Of a stretch of DNA of 64,000 nucleotides, positions 44,001-49,699 are shown piece after piece (position 1 is the first letter of the stretch; each line of letters opens with the position of its first letter). Both the position numbers and the translations under genes were made by a program. This stretch comes from Periplaneta americana (taxonomy: Eukaryota > Arthropoda > Insecta > Blattodea > Blattidae): contig NC_091124.1 of the NCBI RefSeq assembly GCF_040183065.1, positions 94,630,501 through 94,694,500 of the forward strand. The letters run 5' to 3'. Below the pieces are notes generated by a model that made no database searches, was not told the origin of the DNA, and saw only the letters and a program-made list of their open reading frames with translations.

Positions 44001-46202
44001 TTTAAACTTGCTTGAACATATACTGGTAGACCTATATCCAATTATTTGTGTTGTTTTACTTTTATTTACTTTACAAATGAAACCAAACCCTTTAACTCTA
44101 TTAAATATAGAGTATAATCTAAATTTAACAGAAGACATACTGGTACTGAAATCAGAAGTAAACACTGAAATAATGAAACAATTGTCTTTAGAGACAATTA
44201 ATATTTGGTACCCTCTATAAAACTGGCTTCATTTATACACCAGCGGATCCTTGATCTCCAGGTAACAAGATGCCGGTGCAGGTGCAGGTGTTACGTGCTG
44301 TCTCTTCTCACTTTATAGATCTCTTGGATATGGAACAACAAGTTTTGATGGAGAAATCATCGCAATAAGTGAAAGTCTCAGGAATCTTCTATACCATATA
44401 AGTAAATTTAAGAATGCAGTTATATTTTCAAACTCTAAAGCAGCTATTCTATCAATAGTCTCCAGACATACACCTTCTTCTCAAACAGCGAAATAACTAA
44501 AATGCTCTCTCAATTAATAACACTCAATAAAAGAATTGTATTCCAATGGATACCATCCCATTGTGGAATCCTGGGAAACGAGAATGCTGATGCTTTAGCA
44601 AAGAAGGGCAGCACTGCTACTTGCAGACCTGTTAGTAAATCTACATATTACTCTGTGAAAAGATTTATTAAATCTACATACTTAAACTTCAACAAACAAA
44701 ATTTGATAACAATCTCAAGGGAAAAAATGGAACTCTCTGCGTCATAATCCACAGTTAATTCCCGATTTAGCACGAAAATCGTCTGTAACTGCATTTAGAT
44801 TGGCAACAGGCCACAACTGTTGGCCAAACACCTGCATAGAATTGGAATATATCAGTCCCCTAACTGCCCATTGTGCAACTCAAACCAAGAAATGGATTCG
44901 GAACACCTCGAAATCTGTGCCTCAGTGTCTGACCATGATAATATATTTGAAAAATATTGGGGTGCAAGAGGTCAAATGACTTTATTGTCAAACGCCTGGC
45001 ATTAGAAACCACCACCGCCACCGCCACCACCACCACCACAGTTAAAGTAAATTCGTCATATGAATCTTATCTCTCCTAAGGGAGATGGTGTGGTGCAGGA
45101 CCATTACTTTCGGATGCGCTGTGGCAAACTGCAGTTGTGGTTAAGTGGGGATAGTAGTCTCGACAATTGAGTGAAAGTTGCTGTGGAGTGCACTTCAACA
45201 GTTTTCGTAGGACAGTAGGACACAACTGAATTCGTCAACATTTGTTTTTGTTTTCTTCTTTGGTCTTTTTTTTCCTGGTAATTTAGAAAGAAGTCTTTGC
45301 ATTGGCATTTTGTTGTCTCTTTTTCACTTTCTGTGCGATACTCCTGTAGCTTGGCATCGAACTAGTATAATTCAAATACATAACAGGTAAGTCTTGAAAC
45401 AACCTTGTAGTGTATGTTTTCATGCTAGATAGTAGCATCAGAACCGCTCCTGCCTGTCCCCACATCTTAAAGCCTTGGTTTTTCTGAACCGGCACATGCA
45501 ACATGCGGGGTGAGTGGTTTCTATGGCTGCGAGGTGCGCAGACCTCGCATCTCGCAGTTATAGAAACCACTCACTAACTCTTGTGTAATCTGGATTTGTG
45601 CGAGGCAGGGCTTGCACCCCACACGACATGTGTCGGTTCGGAAAAACCAAAGCTTTACTCCCCATTAGCGGCTCTCTCCTATCTGAGAGTTCTTGTCATA
45701 TCTTGTCTGCTGCACAACAGTTATCTGTTGCTACTGCAATAGTACCAAATACAAATGATAAGAATTATTACAAATAAATGGTGAAAGGTGAGAGGAGACG
45801 GTAGTGTCTTGATAAATGTGTACCAATGCAGTTTTTGGTCACTTGGGTAGCTGGGATTTGAACTTGGGTTTATGGAATAGAAAGGTAATGTTCTGGCAGA
45901 TTAACTAATTATGCGTCCAAAAGATTCTTTCAATAAAGACACCAAACCACTATTAATGATTTACTTAATTATTATGGTTTTCAGGAGCAGTGGTGGTGGT
46001 ATTCACACAACGTTTCATCATTACTGGGGCAGATCTTTTTGTGTATCATTATATGGAAGAAAATCCTGAAAAGTTCCCTCCTAATATTGTGGACAATATG
46101 CGCAATTATATGATACAAGCAGGTCATCTCAAGGAAGACATTGCAAATCGCATGCAAGAGATGCAGAAGGAGGAAGAAAGCAAGAATAACAACGCCTGCT
46201 GA
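18234..46202 (+). CDS. EFHC1: EFHC1-like three-DM10 ciliary protein, complete 11-exon gene
   Basis: Coding exons: 18234-18281, 26283-26419, 28865-29081, 32040-32195, 32281-32444, 37208-37392, 39532-39637, 40144-40258, 40626-40745, 43694-43916, 45985-46202. All introns are GT-AG and all junction phases agree, giving 1,686 nt plus stop, 562 residues. EFHC1 (RIB72 in Chlamydomonas) is a microtubule inner protein in the A-tubule lumen of axonemal doublets, so in an insect it should act in sperm flagella and sensory cilia. Three DM10 domains lie at about residues 84-190, 232-348 and 405-515. The WDDRDSEYGE and HKKNDGCDPFPLL blocks favour EFHC1 over EFHC2. The vertebrate protein is about 640 residues with an EF-hand after the third DM10; here the frame stops after a short charged helix. 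Intron 1 is 8.0 kb and repeat-filled. Confidence 0.95.
18422..18660 (-). mobile_element. SINE-E (tRNA-derived)
   Basis: Right end resembles a tRNA head on the minus strand (A-box 'tagctcagtcagctgag', B-box-like 'gttcgatcccc'). The body 'aggtaatcagcccaagc' and 'ggggaaaacctcgg' recurs at 29855-30135. It starts about 140 bp after EFHC1 exon 1, inside intron 1. Confidence 0.75.
18661..19414. other. EFHC1 intron 1, nothing recognised
   Basis: AT-rich intron sequence with one TACCGGTA octamer (18910). No coding block was seen. Confidence 0.4.
19415..19640 (+). pseudogene. Tc1/mariner-superfamily transposase C-terminal relic
   Basis: In plus-strand frames with stops: APPHFDIGVRNFLDQQF, then WIGHCGTTE and PPRSCDL-PPWIF. 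This resembles the last catalytic segment of a mariner-type transposase (dGAPPHF...WPPRSPDLTPxDFF), badly decayed. No ends were identified. Confidence 0.7.
20143..20263 (+). repeat. dispersed repeat R120, copy 3, inside the minisatellite
   Basis: Plus-oriented copy starting 'ggggaaagaaactggccac' and ending 'gactaaacaacaa'. It interrupts a minisatellite unit within its 'aggggaaa' motif, which R120 also begins with, so the left boundary is ambiguous by several bases. Confidence 0.85.
20697..22007 (-). mobile_element. mariner element 2 with TIRs and TA target sites
   Basis: 1,311-bp mariner inserted in the minisatellite. Inverted ends share GGGATCCAGGAAATAACGAC after CGA(G/C)G, flanked by TA (20695-20696, 22008-22009). 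It belongs to a different subfamily from mariner 1 because the terminal repeats differ. The minisatellite resumes exactly after the right TA. Confidence 0.94.
20795..21846 (-). pseudogene. mariner 2 transposase (DD34D), inactivated
   Basis: Starts MNDVIDNPTDCEVRSVIRFL (21846) and ends NVGGDYVEK (20795). It is frameshifted at several points, and the Trp codon after the first catalytic motif (VTGDET) is TGA. The second and third aspartates lie in LLHDNARPHTAAS and YSPDLAPSDFHLF, 34 residues apart. The nearest type is the family that includes human HSMAR-like elements; that placement is by eye. Confidence 0.92.
22431..22515 (+). mobile_element. possible hAT terminus
   Basis: The sequence CAGTGGTTCCCAAAGTGTGA, followed by 'gtcgcgactcc', is the familiar terminal inverted repeat of a widespread hAT group. 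I found no matching right end within the next few kilobases, so it is a truncated or solo end. Confidence 0.55.
22680..22960. repeat. pyrimidine-rich ~15-18-bp minisatellite
   Basis: Irregular tandem units close to 'ttgttctccttgtattcc'. This explains the long plus-strand frame at 22619-23143 and the Lys/Glu-rich minus-strand frames, none of which looks like a real protein. Confidence 0.85.
22961..23757. other. EFHC1 intron 1, nothing recognised
   Basis: AT-rich sequence without recognisable coding or repeat structure. Confidence 0.35.
23758..24442. mobile_element. candidate MITE, ~685 bp with ~20-bp TIRs
   Basis: The left end TAATTAGGGGTGTGATTTT is matched by the reverse complement of the right end, TAATTAGGGATGTGAATTTT. 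The interior has repeated 'aaaaatttcg'-like blocks and no coding capacity. Flanks are short AT palindromes, so the target duplication cannot be fixed. Confidence 0.65.
24612..25272 (-). mobile_element. LINE (family L1a), 5'-truncated, 15-bp TSD
   Basis: Minus-strand copy of the element at 1543-2482: KFKYLGATVT, RINMGNTCYYSVEKL, KVRIYKTIILPVLLYG, NKVVRKIFGVKREEV, ending in an (AAGT)n tail. A perfect 15-bp duplication ACTGAAGAACTATTA flanks it (24597-24611, 25273-25287). It lies in EFHC1 intron 1, antisense to the gene, and is pseudogenic. Confidence 0.92.
25288..25981. other. EFHC1 intron 1, nothing recognised
   Basis: AT-rich intron sequence, T-rich at 25830-25930. No feature was found. Confidence 0.35.
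25982..26095. repeat. hairpin, 40-bp arms, with a B-box in the loop
   Basis: Arms 25982-26021 and 26056-26095 are inverted copies with one mismatch. The 34-bp loop contains 'gggatcgaaccc', which on the minus strand is the Pol III B-box GGGTTCGATCCC. This suggests a SINE or tRNA-like remnant captured in a fold-back. It lies 187 bp before EFHC1 exon 2. Confidence 0.85.
26283..26419 (+). CDS. EFHC1: EFHC1 exon 2
   Basis: Acceptor ctcttacag, donor AAG|gtatgt, 137 nt, ends in phase 2. Encodes residues 17-61 and part of 62, including FDFKNGYHYPRPANIGIGK, which matches the conserved NGY...R(R/P)...GIG segment before the first DM10 domain. It lies 187 bp after a 40-bp-arm hairpin. Confidence 0.92.
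27057..28175 (-). pseudogene. hAT-like transposase (DUF4371/ZMYM type) relic
   Basis: Decayed minus-strand gene in EFHC1 intron 2. The 5' piece 28171-27923 (YKAKCIICVGKAEDSFSISH...LMKNLFKKNSPE) resembles the zinc-finger entry of DUF4371-type hAT proteins. Next, 27824-27570 reads CAHILHSDCKSGMN and LLQHVSTKWFPVSIKSAIERL (family pattern: HVSTRWLSL...RLL). The last piece is at 27260-27057. The central catalytic region is missing. Confidence 0.7.
28865..29081 (+). CDS. EFHC1: EFHC1 exon 3 (start of DM10-1)
   Basis: Acceptor cttgttatag, donor GAG|gtgagg, 217 nt. Encodes residues 62-134: LTYGRVKEY, then DKKCLTFKAFF, and YRVRQVNIIYFLEDDTITV, the first strands of DM10 domain 1. Confidence 0.95.
29082..29854. 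other. EFHC1 intron 3, first part
   Basis: AT-rich; a short reading frame at 29157-29390 has no recognised similarity. A T/A-only stretch lies at 29740-29830. Confidence 0.35.
29855..30135 (-). mobile_element. SINE-E related repeat
   Basis: Shares with the SINE at 18422 the blocks 'gagatgaggtgaggcccgag', 'ggttggggaaaact' and 'caggtaatcag', then repeats a second similar module ('gaggccgaggactcgcc'). It appears to be a partial tandem duplication of the SINE body with a decayed tRNA head at the right. Confidence 0.65.
30136..32039. other. EFHC1 intron 3, remainder
   Basis: AT-rich intron DNA with octamers TAGGCCTA (30627) and TACCGGTA (31668, 31919). No gene or bounded repeat was recognised. 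Confidence 0.35.
32040..32195 (+). CDS. EFHC1: EFHC1 exon 4 (end of DM10-1)
   Basis: Acceptor cttttctcag, donor AAA|gtaagt, 156 nt, phase 0 at both ends. Residues 135-186: NSGMKQGRLVRRDRIPK, YWHWKDFNIGIDIAMYG, HIVDCDIFTK. This is the NSG...G...HWKD...Y...DCD core that closes DM10-1. Confidence 0.96.
32281..32444 (+). CDS. EFHC1: EFHC1 exon 5 (linker and start of DM10-2)
   Basis: Acceptor tcaatgcag, donor CTGAG|gtatgt, 164 nt, ends in phase 2. Residues 187-240 plus part of 241: EYLESQGIELN, then DKLRRFLEYDGKIL. Only 85 bp of intron separate it from exon 4, the shortest intron of the gene. Confidence 0.95.
33180..33370 (+). pseudogene. possible LINE C-terminal zinc-knuckle fragment
   Basis: Frames with stops read ECKLCEGDNEYRYFYSVMHL and then VPLNESGLQEILTNSKFWS. 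The C-x-x-C start and the surrounding pattern resemble the zinc-knuckle end of RNase H-bearing LINEs. Too decayed to be certain. It lies in EFHC1 intron 5. Confidence 0.4.
33490..34445 (+). pseudogene. Tc1/mariner-superfamily transposase relic
   Basis: Plus-strand relic in EFHC1 intron 5: FICDSYGRAIRRLFHEKFPS, then RRCTVLAEETPDD, VQELKLGDQVG, and YPNLILFSDEAVFHLHGYVY with NNRYWNFEN (the first catalytic Asp of FSDEA is present). Further on, ITNNIWPP and LRNIK match the last segment. The order is that of a common insect DDE transposon; frameshifts and stops break it throughout. Confidence 0.8.
34851..34942. repeat. perfect 27-bp-arm hairpin
   Basis: Arms 34851-34877 and 34916-34942 are exact reverse complements (left arm starts AGAGTGGAACAATTATCGTG) around a 38-bp loop. 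There is no decay in either arm. Solo MITE, fold-back, or structured intronic RNA are all possible. Confidence 0.88.
35150..35905 (-). pseudogene. mariner-like transposase relic
   Basis: Minus-strand pieces: EIHQHTSVMYDEHCMS and YKRFRDGRRSLHDSA at the 5' side, then DTLQRLGWETLQQ-SPYSPGLSPCDFRIF with GDLKK, and finally DLYKNRIDCLVSQWDK before a stop. The SPGLSPCDF block corresponds to the last catalytic Asp region. Several frameshifts. It lies in EFHC1 intron 5. Confidence 0.75.
35985..36300 (+). pseudogene. LINE RNase H C-terminal / zinc-knuckle fragment
   Basis: Plus-strand frames read LHLNRKKLKRVVEFITEH, HFRKHLQTGE, and after a frameshift HCRLCGQHIETAKHILLKCE with VLEKRR. The C-x2-C...H...C knuckle closes many RNase H-bearing LINE polyproteins. 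5' truncated; the tail is not recognised. Confidence 0.78.
36301..37207. other. EFHC1 intron 5, 3' part
   Basis: No recognised element. Short reading frames at 36667-36858 and 36305-36445 (a GCC/ACT-rich simple stretch) look like chance. Confidence 0.35.
37208..37392 (+). CDS. EFHC1: EFHC1 exon 6 (DM10-2)
   Basis: Acceptor cttcacctgtag, donor CCAG|gtactg, 185 nt. Residues 241-302 plus part of 303: FFAVWDDRDSEYGEMRPYII, YYLADDTVEV, HKKNDGCDPFPLLLRKMKLP. The most conserved block of the protein. An inverted Penelope-like insertion starts about 130 bp downstream. Confidence 0.96.
37525..38606. mobile_element. Penelope-like element, two 3' halves in inverted orientation
   Basis: Left copy, minus strand, 38250-37525: KKYITLTYENKNTYKIATSF, AYRTNNTLQKHL, then a decayed GIY-YIG endonuclease (VYKLKCNTCNNFYIEQT, frameshift, SFQTRYKEHITAI) and EILHIQPKSQKLNTLEQYEI. 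Right copy, plus strand, 38251-38606, starts inside the same endonuclease domain (AKHITNANHTYRD) and carries the same C-terminus (NTLEQYEIYRHTKTHPNKI). The shared ~350 bp form inverted arms around a ~345-bp spacer. In the left copy GIY is altered to LVY and YIG to YIE. It lies in EFHC1 intron 6. Confidence 0.88.
38910..39175 (+). mobile_element. SINE-F (tRNA-derived)
   Basis: The head has A-box 'tggtctagtgg' and a near-perfect B-box 'gggttcgattccc', followed by a ~190-bp body with 'gaaattattcccgtattctt' and 'catcatcagggtaatg'. It lies in EFHC1 intron 6. It has no acceptor-stem pairing of a real tRNA. Confidence 0.78.
39532..39637 (+). CDS. EFHC1: EFHC1 exon 7 (DM10-2)
   Basis: Acceptor ttttgtacag, donor AGAAG|gtaatg, 106 nt. 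Residues 303-337 plus part of 338: MEISDEEVTSYYTPQDFLVG and ETIFIMGRR. Confidence 0.95.
40144..40258 (+). CDS. EFHC1: EFHC1 exon 8 (end of DM10-2)
   Basis: Acceptor a T-run ending in tag, donor GCACCT|gtaagt, 115 nt, ends in phase 0. Residues 338-376: FLIYDTDSFTRKYFKEV closes DM10-2, followed by a proline-rich linker (KKPSPPAP). Confidence 0.95.
40626..40745 (+). CDS. EFHC1: EFHC1 exon 9 (linker)
   Basis: Acceptor atctttcag, donor GCAAA|gtaagt, 120 nt, phase 0. Residues 377-416: PIPPHLGFGSPEDSLQSC and VPPKKDVVRYVINASK, the GFG-EDS-C-KKDV pattern that precedes DM10-3 in the family. Confidence 0.95.
40858..41060. repeat. (AAT)n microsatellite, ~200 bp
   Basis: About 67 AAT units with regularly spaced AGT interruptions, giving long artefactual Asn, Ile and Leu runs in all frames. 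It directly abuts a SINE-D and is best read as the expanded tail of that SINE. It lies in EFHC1 intron 9, about 110 bp after exon 9. Confidence 0.95.
41061..42015 (-). mobile_element. SINE-D copy split by a LINE fragment
   Basis: Two halves, 41061-41164 and 41788-42015, align with the uninterrupted SINE-D at 56655-57000: 'gcgacagctcatgaagagcc', 'ttagagctgg', 'tttcatgagaaaatgc', 'ccatgatgttacggtgc'. Its tRNA-like head is at the right end on the minus strand. The break contains an endonuclease-bearing LINE piece. Confidence 0.82.
41165..41787 (-). pseudogene. LINE C-terminal restriction-like endonuclease fragment
   Basis: A 157-residue uninterrupted minus-strand frame (41786-41313): HLVRSKIAAALRTKGW, then NGSTRRVDILAY and GIIVDPTLRFEVG, then EKKSIYEPTVNYFKLKY and VEVFGLLIGARGTIPAFFEEF. 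The R-x-D-I-L...I-V-D-P-T-x-R-F-E array fits the PD-(D/E)XK-type endonuclease at the C-terminus of R2-like non-LTR elements. Only this last domain is present. The frame being open suggests recent arrival. It lies in EFHC1 intron 9, antisense to the gene. Confidence 0.8.
42055..42333 (-). mobile_element. Penelope-like element 3' end, third large fragment
   Basis: Nearly identical to 37525-37790. The minus strand reads THKKHPNEILNTQLNFRTHI and LFDSTLHY before a stop, then the noncoding 3' end 'tacatcttgattacacaac' (reverse). It follows SINE-D almost directly. Confidence 0.85.
42677..43568 (+). mobile_element. Tc1/mariner-superfamily element (DD41D type) with ~175-bp TIRs
   Basis: Left (42677-42855) and right (43395-43568) ends are ~90% inverted copies, far longer than mariner TIRs. 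Right outer end: ACAGGGTGTTAAAAATATTC. Between them is the C-terminal half of a transposase in two frames: HVWADENFHAVEKTRHQYRF and SINVWAGVLGDRL, then MWFVHDGAPAHFL and PWPARYPNLNPLNVWLWGH. From the Asp of HDG, 41 residues lead to LNVW, where homologues have Asp; here it is Asn, so the catalytic site is lost. The N-terminal DNA-binding half is deleted. It lies in EFHC1 intron 9. Confidence 0.85.
43694..43916 (+). CDS. EFHC1: EFHC1 exon 10 (DM10-3)
   Basis: Acceptor gtattcattacag, donor ATTG|gtatga, 223 nt, ends in phase 1. Residues 417-490 plus part of 491: YLRYEAVM, PEDKDRKFVFSYSL, NSGFMEGTYL and YYTPVDLYIG, most of DM10-3. A long-TIR transposon ends about 125 bp upstream of the acceptor. 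Confidence 0.96.
44225..45040 (+). pseudogene. LINE RNase H domain and C-terminus
   Basis: Plus-strand relic in EFHC1 intron 10: SGSLISR, AGAGAGVTCCLFSLYRSLGY, DGEIIAISESL, VIFSNSKAAILSIVSRH, VFQWIPSHCGILGNENADAL, then a C-x2-C knuckle (SPNCPLCNSNQEMDSEHLEI) and IFEKYWGARGQMTLLS. In RNase H the motifs TDG and SDS carry catalytic aspartates; here they read TSG-like and SNS, so activity is lost. It ends in an (ACC)n tail at about 45008-45038. The 2269-2391 fragment derives from this family. Confidence 0.87.
45468..45657. repeat. compound hairpin (two nested inverted repeats), possible MITE
   Basis: Outer arms 45468-45498 and 45627-45657 (31 bp, 3 mismatches; left starts TAAAGCCTTGGTTTTTCTGA). 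Inner arms 45510-45533 and 45551-45574 (24 bp, 2 mismatches; GTGAGTGGTTTCTATGGCTG). The loop is GC-rich. TA at both outer edges would fit a Tc1/mariner-type MITE. It lies 330 bp before EFHC1 exon 11. Confidence 0.8.
45985..46202 (+). CDS. EFHC1: EFHC1 exon 11 (end of DM10-3, stop)
   Basis: Acceptor ggttttcag, 218 nt with TGA at 46200-46202. Residues 491-562: GAVVVVFTQRFIITGADLFV finishes DM10-3, then YMEENPEKFPPNIVDNM and a Glu/Lys/Gln-rich helix ending NNNAC. No EF-hand follows. No canonical AATAAA follows the stop; AATATA near 46356 is a weak candidate for the 3' processing signal. Confidence 0.95.
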
Positions 46203-46422
46203 TGGGATTGCAAAAATGAGATTGAATATTATCTAATGTTAAGCAGTGAAATTTCAATTTTTGTAATCATGGTTGCAGAACTTAGTTGAAAGACAGAAAA
46301 TCGTACTGGTATTTTATTCTTAAAATGAAATGTAGTTGTTTCATAACTTATTTTCGAATATAAATGTGAATAATATATTACCAGTGTGTCTTCTTTATTC
46401 CCCATTCTGACCAGTTTTACAT

Positions 46423-46644
46423 AATTGAGGGGTTCATAACCAGATGGAATAATTTTGAGAAATTGAGTCTTAAAGTTCCTGGCTCATGCTTAGCAACCTT
46501 CACCTTCCATAGGAAATGCTGCCCTCTGTGGAGTAACAAATGAGTTATGGACTTGGTTTGTTTGTTTTTTTCATCCGAGATTGTATTAATCCACAAACTG
46601 ACCACTGGTGGACTTAGTCCACTCTGGCTGTGAGCCCCTCAATT
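46423..46644. mobile_element. candidate MITE, 222 bp, ~25-bp TIRs
   Basis: Left AATTGAGGGGTTCATAACCA and right (reverse complement) AATTGAGGGGCTCACAGCCA form imperfect TIRs that continue into AGA(T)TGG. The flanks allow a TA duplication. No coding capacity. It starts 220 bp after the EFHC1 stop, so it may be inside or just past the 3' UTR. Confidence 0.75.
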
Positions 46645-46746
46645 ATTACTCTAAAAATTAACGTGTTTAAAAAAAATGTTATTAATTAATTATTATCCAT
46701 AATTGTGACTAGCAACATTCTGACTGCATGACAAAGATCACTGCAC

Positions 46747-47105
46747 ATGATAGTTCGTTTATGGCGTGAACAGCCCATGAAGGGCCAAGACTGACCAGCT
46801 GGCCTCATGTCTACAAGCCTCAGCAAAGGCGAACAATTATCCAATCAGAATGGTGATATTGTGGTCAGTATGATGATCTCCCCCCCCTCCCACCCAGCCA
46901 TTATAGCTGGATTCTGAAAGTGGATTTTGATACTTATTGTAGCTCTCCAAATTCTTCATGATGCTGGGTGGGCGGCAACAGTCCTATGCACTGACTGAAA
47001 TTTCATGAGAAGATTCCTTTTACACGAGGACTTGAACCAGTACGTATTCTGTAACATGCTGACATGTTACCTTATATGATGATGCTACAGCACAGGACAC
47101 TTATG
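46747..47105 (-). mobile_element. SINE-D, decayed copy
   Basis: Matches the SINE-D at 56655: 'acagcccatgaagggccaag', 'gaccagctgg', 'tttcatgagaag', 'acacgaggacttgaacc', and a tRNA-like right end. It lacks an (AAT)n tail on the left. Confidence 0.8.
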
Positions 47106-49007
47106 ATAGTGAAGAAATGTAGAGTAGGCTCTGAGGATGGTGTGAAGAAGCACCGAAACAGTTGTAAGCCGCATATGCTTACACGATTAACACGAGTAAA
47201 ATGGCCATTTGATCAGTTATTTATATTCAAGTGTTGAAAGTAGTAATGTACGAAAGATTCAACATGGAAGAAAGATATATACGAGTAATAAAGATTCGTA
47301 ACAAATACGCAAGATAGGTCTGATTAATGCACTAAAACCTAAAATTCGTACTAACCAAGGTACGAAATTTGTGTATAACAGAAACAGAAAGGAATCTTTT
47401 TCATTAGTTGACTCAGGACTGAGTACCAGATACATACATGAAAAATAATCGCAGCACGTCCTTATTCTTTAAGCAAATGAGAGCACTGAAGTTTTCTGTT
47501 CTCTATCGTGGCATTTAGTTTTCTCACCACTTTTATTTCCCTTGTTTTCTCTTCTTTTCTTCCCCCTATCGTAGTTTTATTCCTTTCTTTTTTATTTTGT
47601 TTTATTTTTAATTTTACCCCAAAGACCCCATAAGATAATGATGTCCACTCATTTTCACCCCCAAATAGAAAACAATATAACTTATTTGTCTCAGAGCACT
47701 CTGTTAACCAAAGATATTTCTTATATCATGAAAAATGAAAATTTCTATTTTGTCTTCCTCTATTCGCTATTTTAATATGCATATATATTTCATGTCAGGA
47801 ATTACATTCATGTAATGTGGACCTCACAAATTATTTTATTATATAAATGTGGTGTCGATCTGCTATCTTTGTAAGCACATTTTGCTTCATACATCCAACT
47901 TGAAAACGGTTTCTCTTTTAATTCCACAAATAATGAGCTCAGTGTTATCTCAGTATGAGCCATTTTACACACAATTAATATGTAACACACACACACACAC
48001 ACACGCATGTACTTTCAATTAAGCTAACACTCAACAACGCAGCACATCAAAGAACACCAATATAGCGCGACATATTATTGGAAAGCTAGCCTTGTTTTGT
48101 ACGGAGATGTAATGAATCGATACTCCCACTCCGATCTCCTTCTCAACCTTGCGAGTTAAGGTCGTAGCCATGCCTTTAGAGGCTTCTGCCACAATCCTTG
48201 CACTGAACTCTCAATTCTGGAATGACTGCCAACAGTGAACTTAATATATGGAAGGACTGGAGTGCAACCAAGTGTTATGATACATCATTATTACGAACTT
48301 ATAGGCCTGCTGTAACTAGGTATAATAACTCAATTTTTTGGTGTAGGCTAAGCCTCAAAATCTTTTAAGAGCTTCACCACTGATATGGTTTATGTTGTTT
48401 ATGCTTTGTTTCCACAAGACAACCAAACGGTTTTGCATCTTTTGTTCCTGGTTCTCTTCAACACATAGTTGCTCCATGAATGGGTGCGGGTACCAGAGCT
48501 GCATCTCATTGTATAGATTTCCATTCTGTACTTTCAAATGCACATGGCTTTGTCAACTAAATTTGATAATGTCCACTAGCATAGGCGCCGACTTCTTTGA
48601 AATATTGGAGGAGGAAGTAGGGACTGGGCAACCAATGGGAGTGCAGCGATAACATGATATGCATCGTGACCCTTGTTATGGTCTGCCCCAATGACATCTG
48701 GTGTAGAGTGTAGAGACCAGCAAATGAGACAAGACTCATTCCCGTAACTGCCTCCCATCAGGTTTGGGTTCTGGCGCAGCTGCACAGCAAGTTAAAATCT
48801 AGGACTGGCCCATTCAGCCCAGGTTTTATAAGTCCAGTCCAGGCAGGACCCGAGAAAACCTGCCTGTATGCTCATATTATGGAGTGACTTACATTCATGG
48901 AAGCCAGTTTACGCTGGTTAAGATAAAACAGTATTAGTTTGAAATCTACGTTCATTGGCTATTTAGCCACTTCAAAAAAATCTTTATTTTCTGGTCCAAC
49001 ACGGCAG
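47106..49007. other. intergenic, no recognised gene
   Basis: Contains an (AC)n run at about 47985-48003 and a segment at 48575-48615 ('cataggcgccgacttctttg') that looks like the end of a mobile element. A pair of overlapping frames at 48355-48652 has no similarity I recognise. No splice-supported exons were seen. Confidence 0.4.
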
Positions 49008-49370
49008 AAAATTCTTGATTAAAGTAACATAGTTTTACAATTTATTGCACTACAGAATTTCATAAACCAATAAGATAAATATTACACATTTCATTTTTCT
49101 GCAAAATGTATCTGACTCAAGAAATAACAGCAGATAATTCTTGATTACAGAAACACAGTTTTACAATTTATTGCACTACAGAATTTCATAAAACAATAAG
49201 GTAAATATTATACATTTCATTTTTCTACAAAGTGTATTTGACTCAAGAAATAATTCTTGATTAAAGAAACACAGTTTTACTATTTATTGTGCTACAGAAT
49301 TTCATAAAATAATAAGACAATATTATACATTTCATATTCCTACAGAGTGTATCTGACTCAACAAAATAGT
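49008..49370. repeat. three tandem copies of a ~122-bp unit
   Basis: Each unit runs from 'ttcttgattaaag' through 'cacagttttacaatttattg', 'ctacagaatttcataaa' and 'tacatttcatttttct' to 'gtatctgactcaa'. Copies differ by a few percent and small indels. The three direct repeats are followed immediately by a GA-rich microsatellite. Confidence 0.9.
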
Positions 49371-49389
49371 AACATTTCGTAACTTGTGA

Positions 49390-49515
49390 CTAGAGGAGAG
49401 GAGAGAGGAGAGAGAAGAGAGAAAAGAGAAGAGAAGAGAAGAGAAGAGAAGAGAAGAGAAGAGAAGAGAAGAGAAGAGAAGAGAAGAGAAGAGAAGAGAA
49501 GAGAAGAGAAGAGAA
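49390..49515. repeat. (AGAGA)n / GAAGA microsatellite
   Basis: A near-perfect pentanucleotide run (agaga/agaag) of about 120 bp; on the minus strand it yields an artefactual SLLFS-repeat frame. Confidence 0.95.
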
Positions 49516-49621
49516 GACTTGCGTAGCCCACTCACGAAGTAACAATCATGGGCAGGTTTGAAGGAGGATTCGCCGGTCTCTAATACCCATGGCTAAATAT
49601 ACTATAAGAGATGTATAGCTT

Positions 49622-49622
<1 letters not shown>

Positions 49623-49671
<49 letters not shown>

Positions 49672-49694
49672 TATTATTATTATTATTATTATTT
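49623..49694. repeat. (TAA)n-(TTA)n palindromic microsatellite
   Basis: About 45 bp of TAA followed by about 27 bp of TTA, a self-complementary tract that could extrude as a hairpin. Confidence 0.93.
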
Positions 49695-49699
49695 ATTAA

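Noticed and set aside
48355-48652. Overlapping frames of 62 and 86 residues that looked transposon-like
   Set aside because: No recognisable domain, and the two are antisense to each other.
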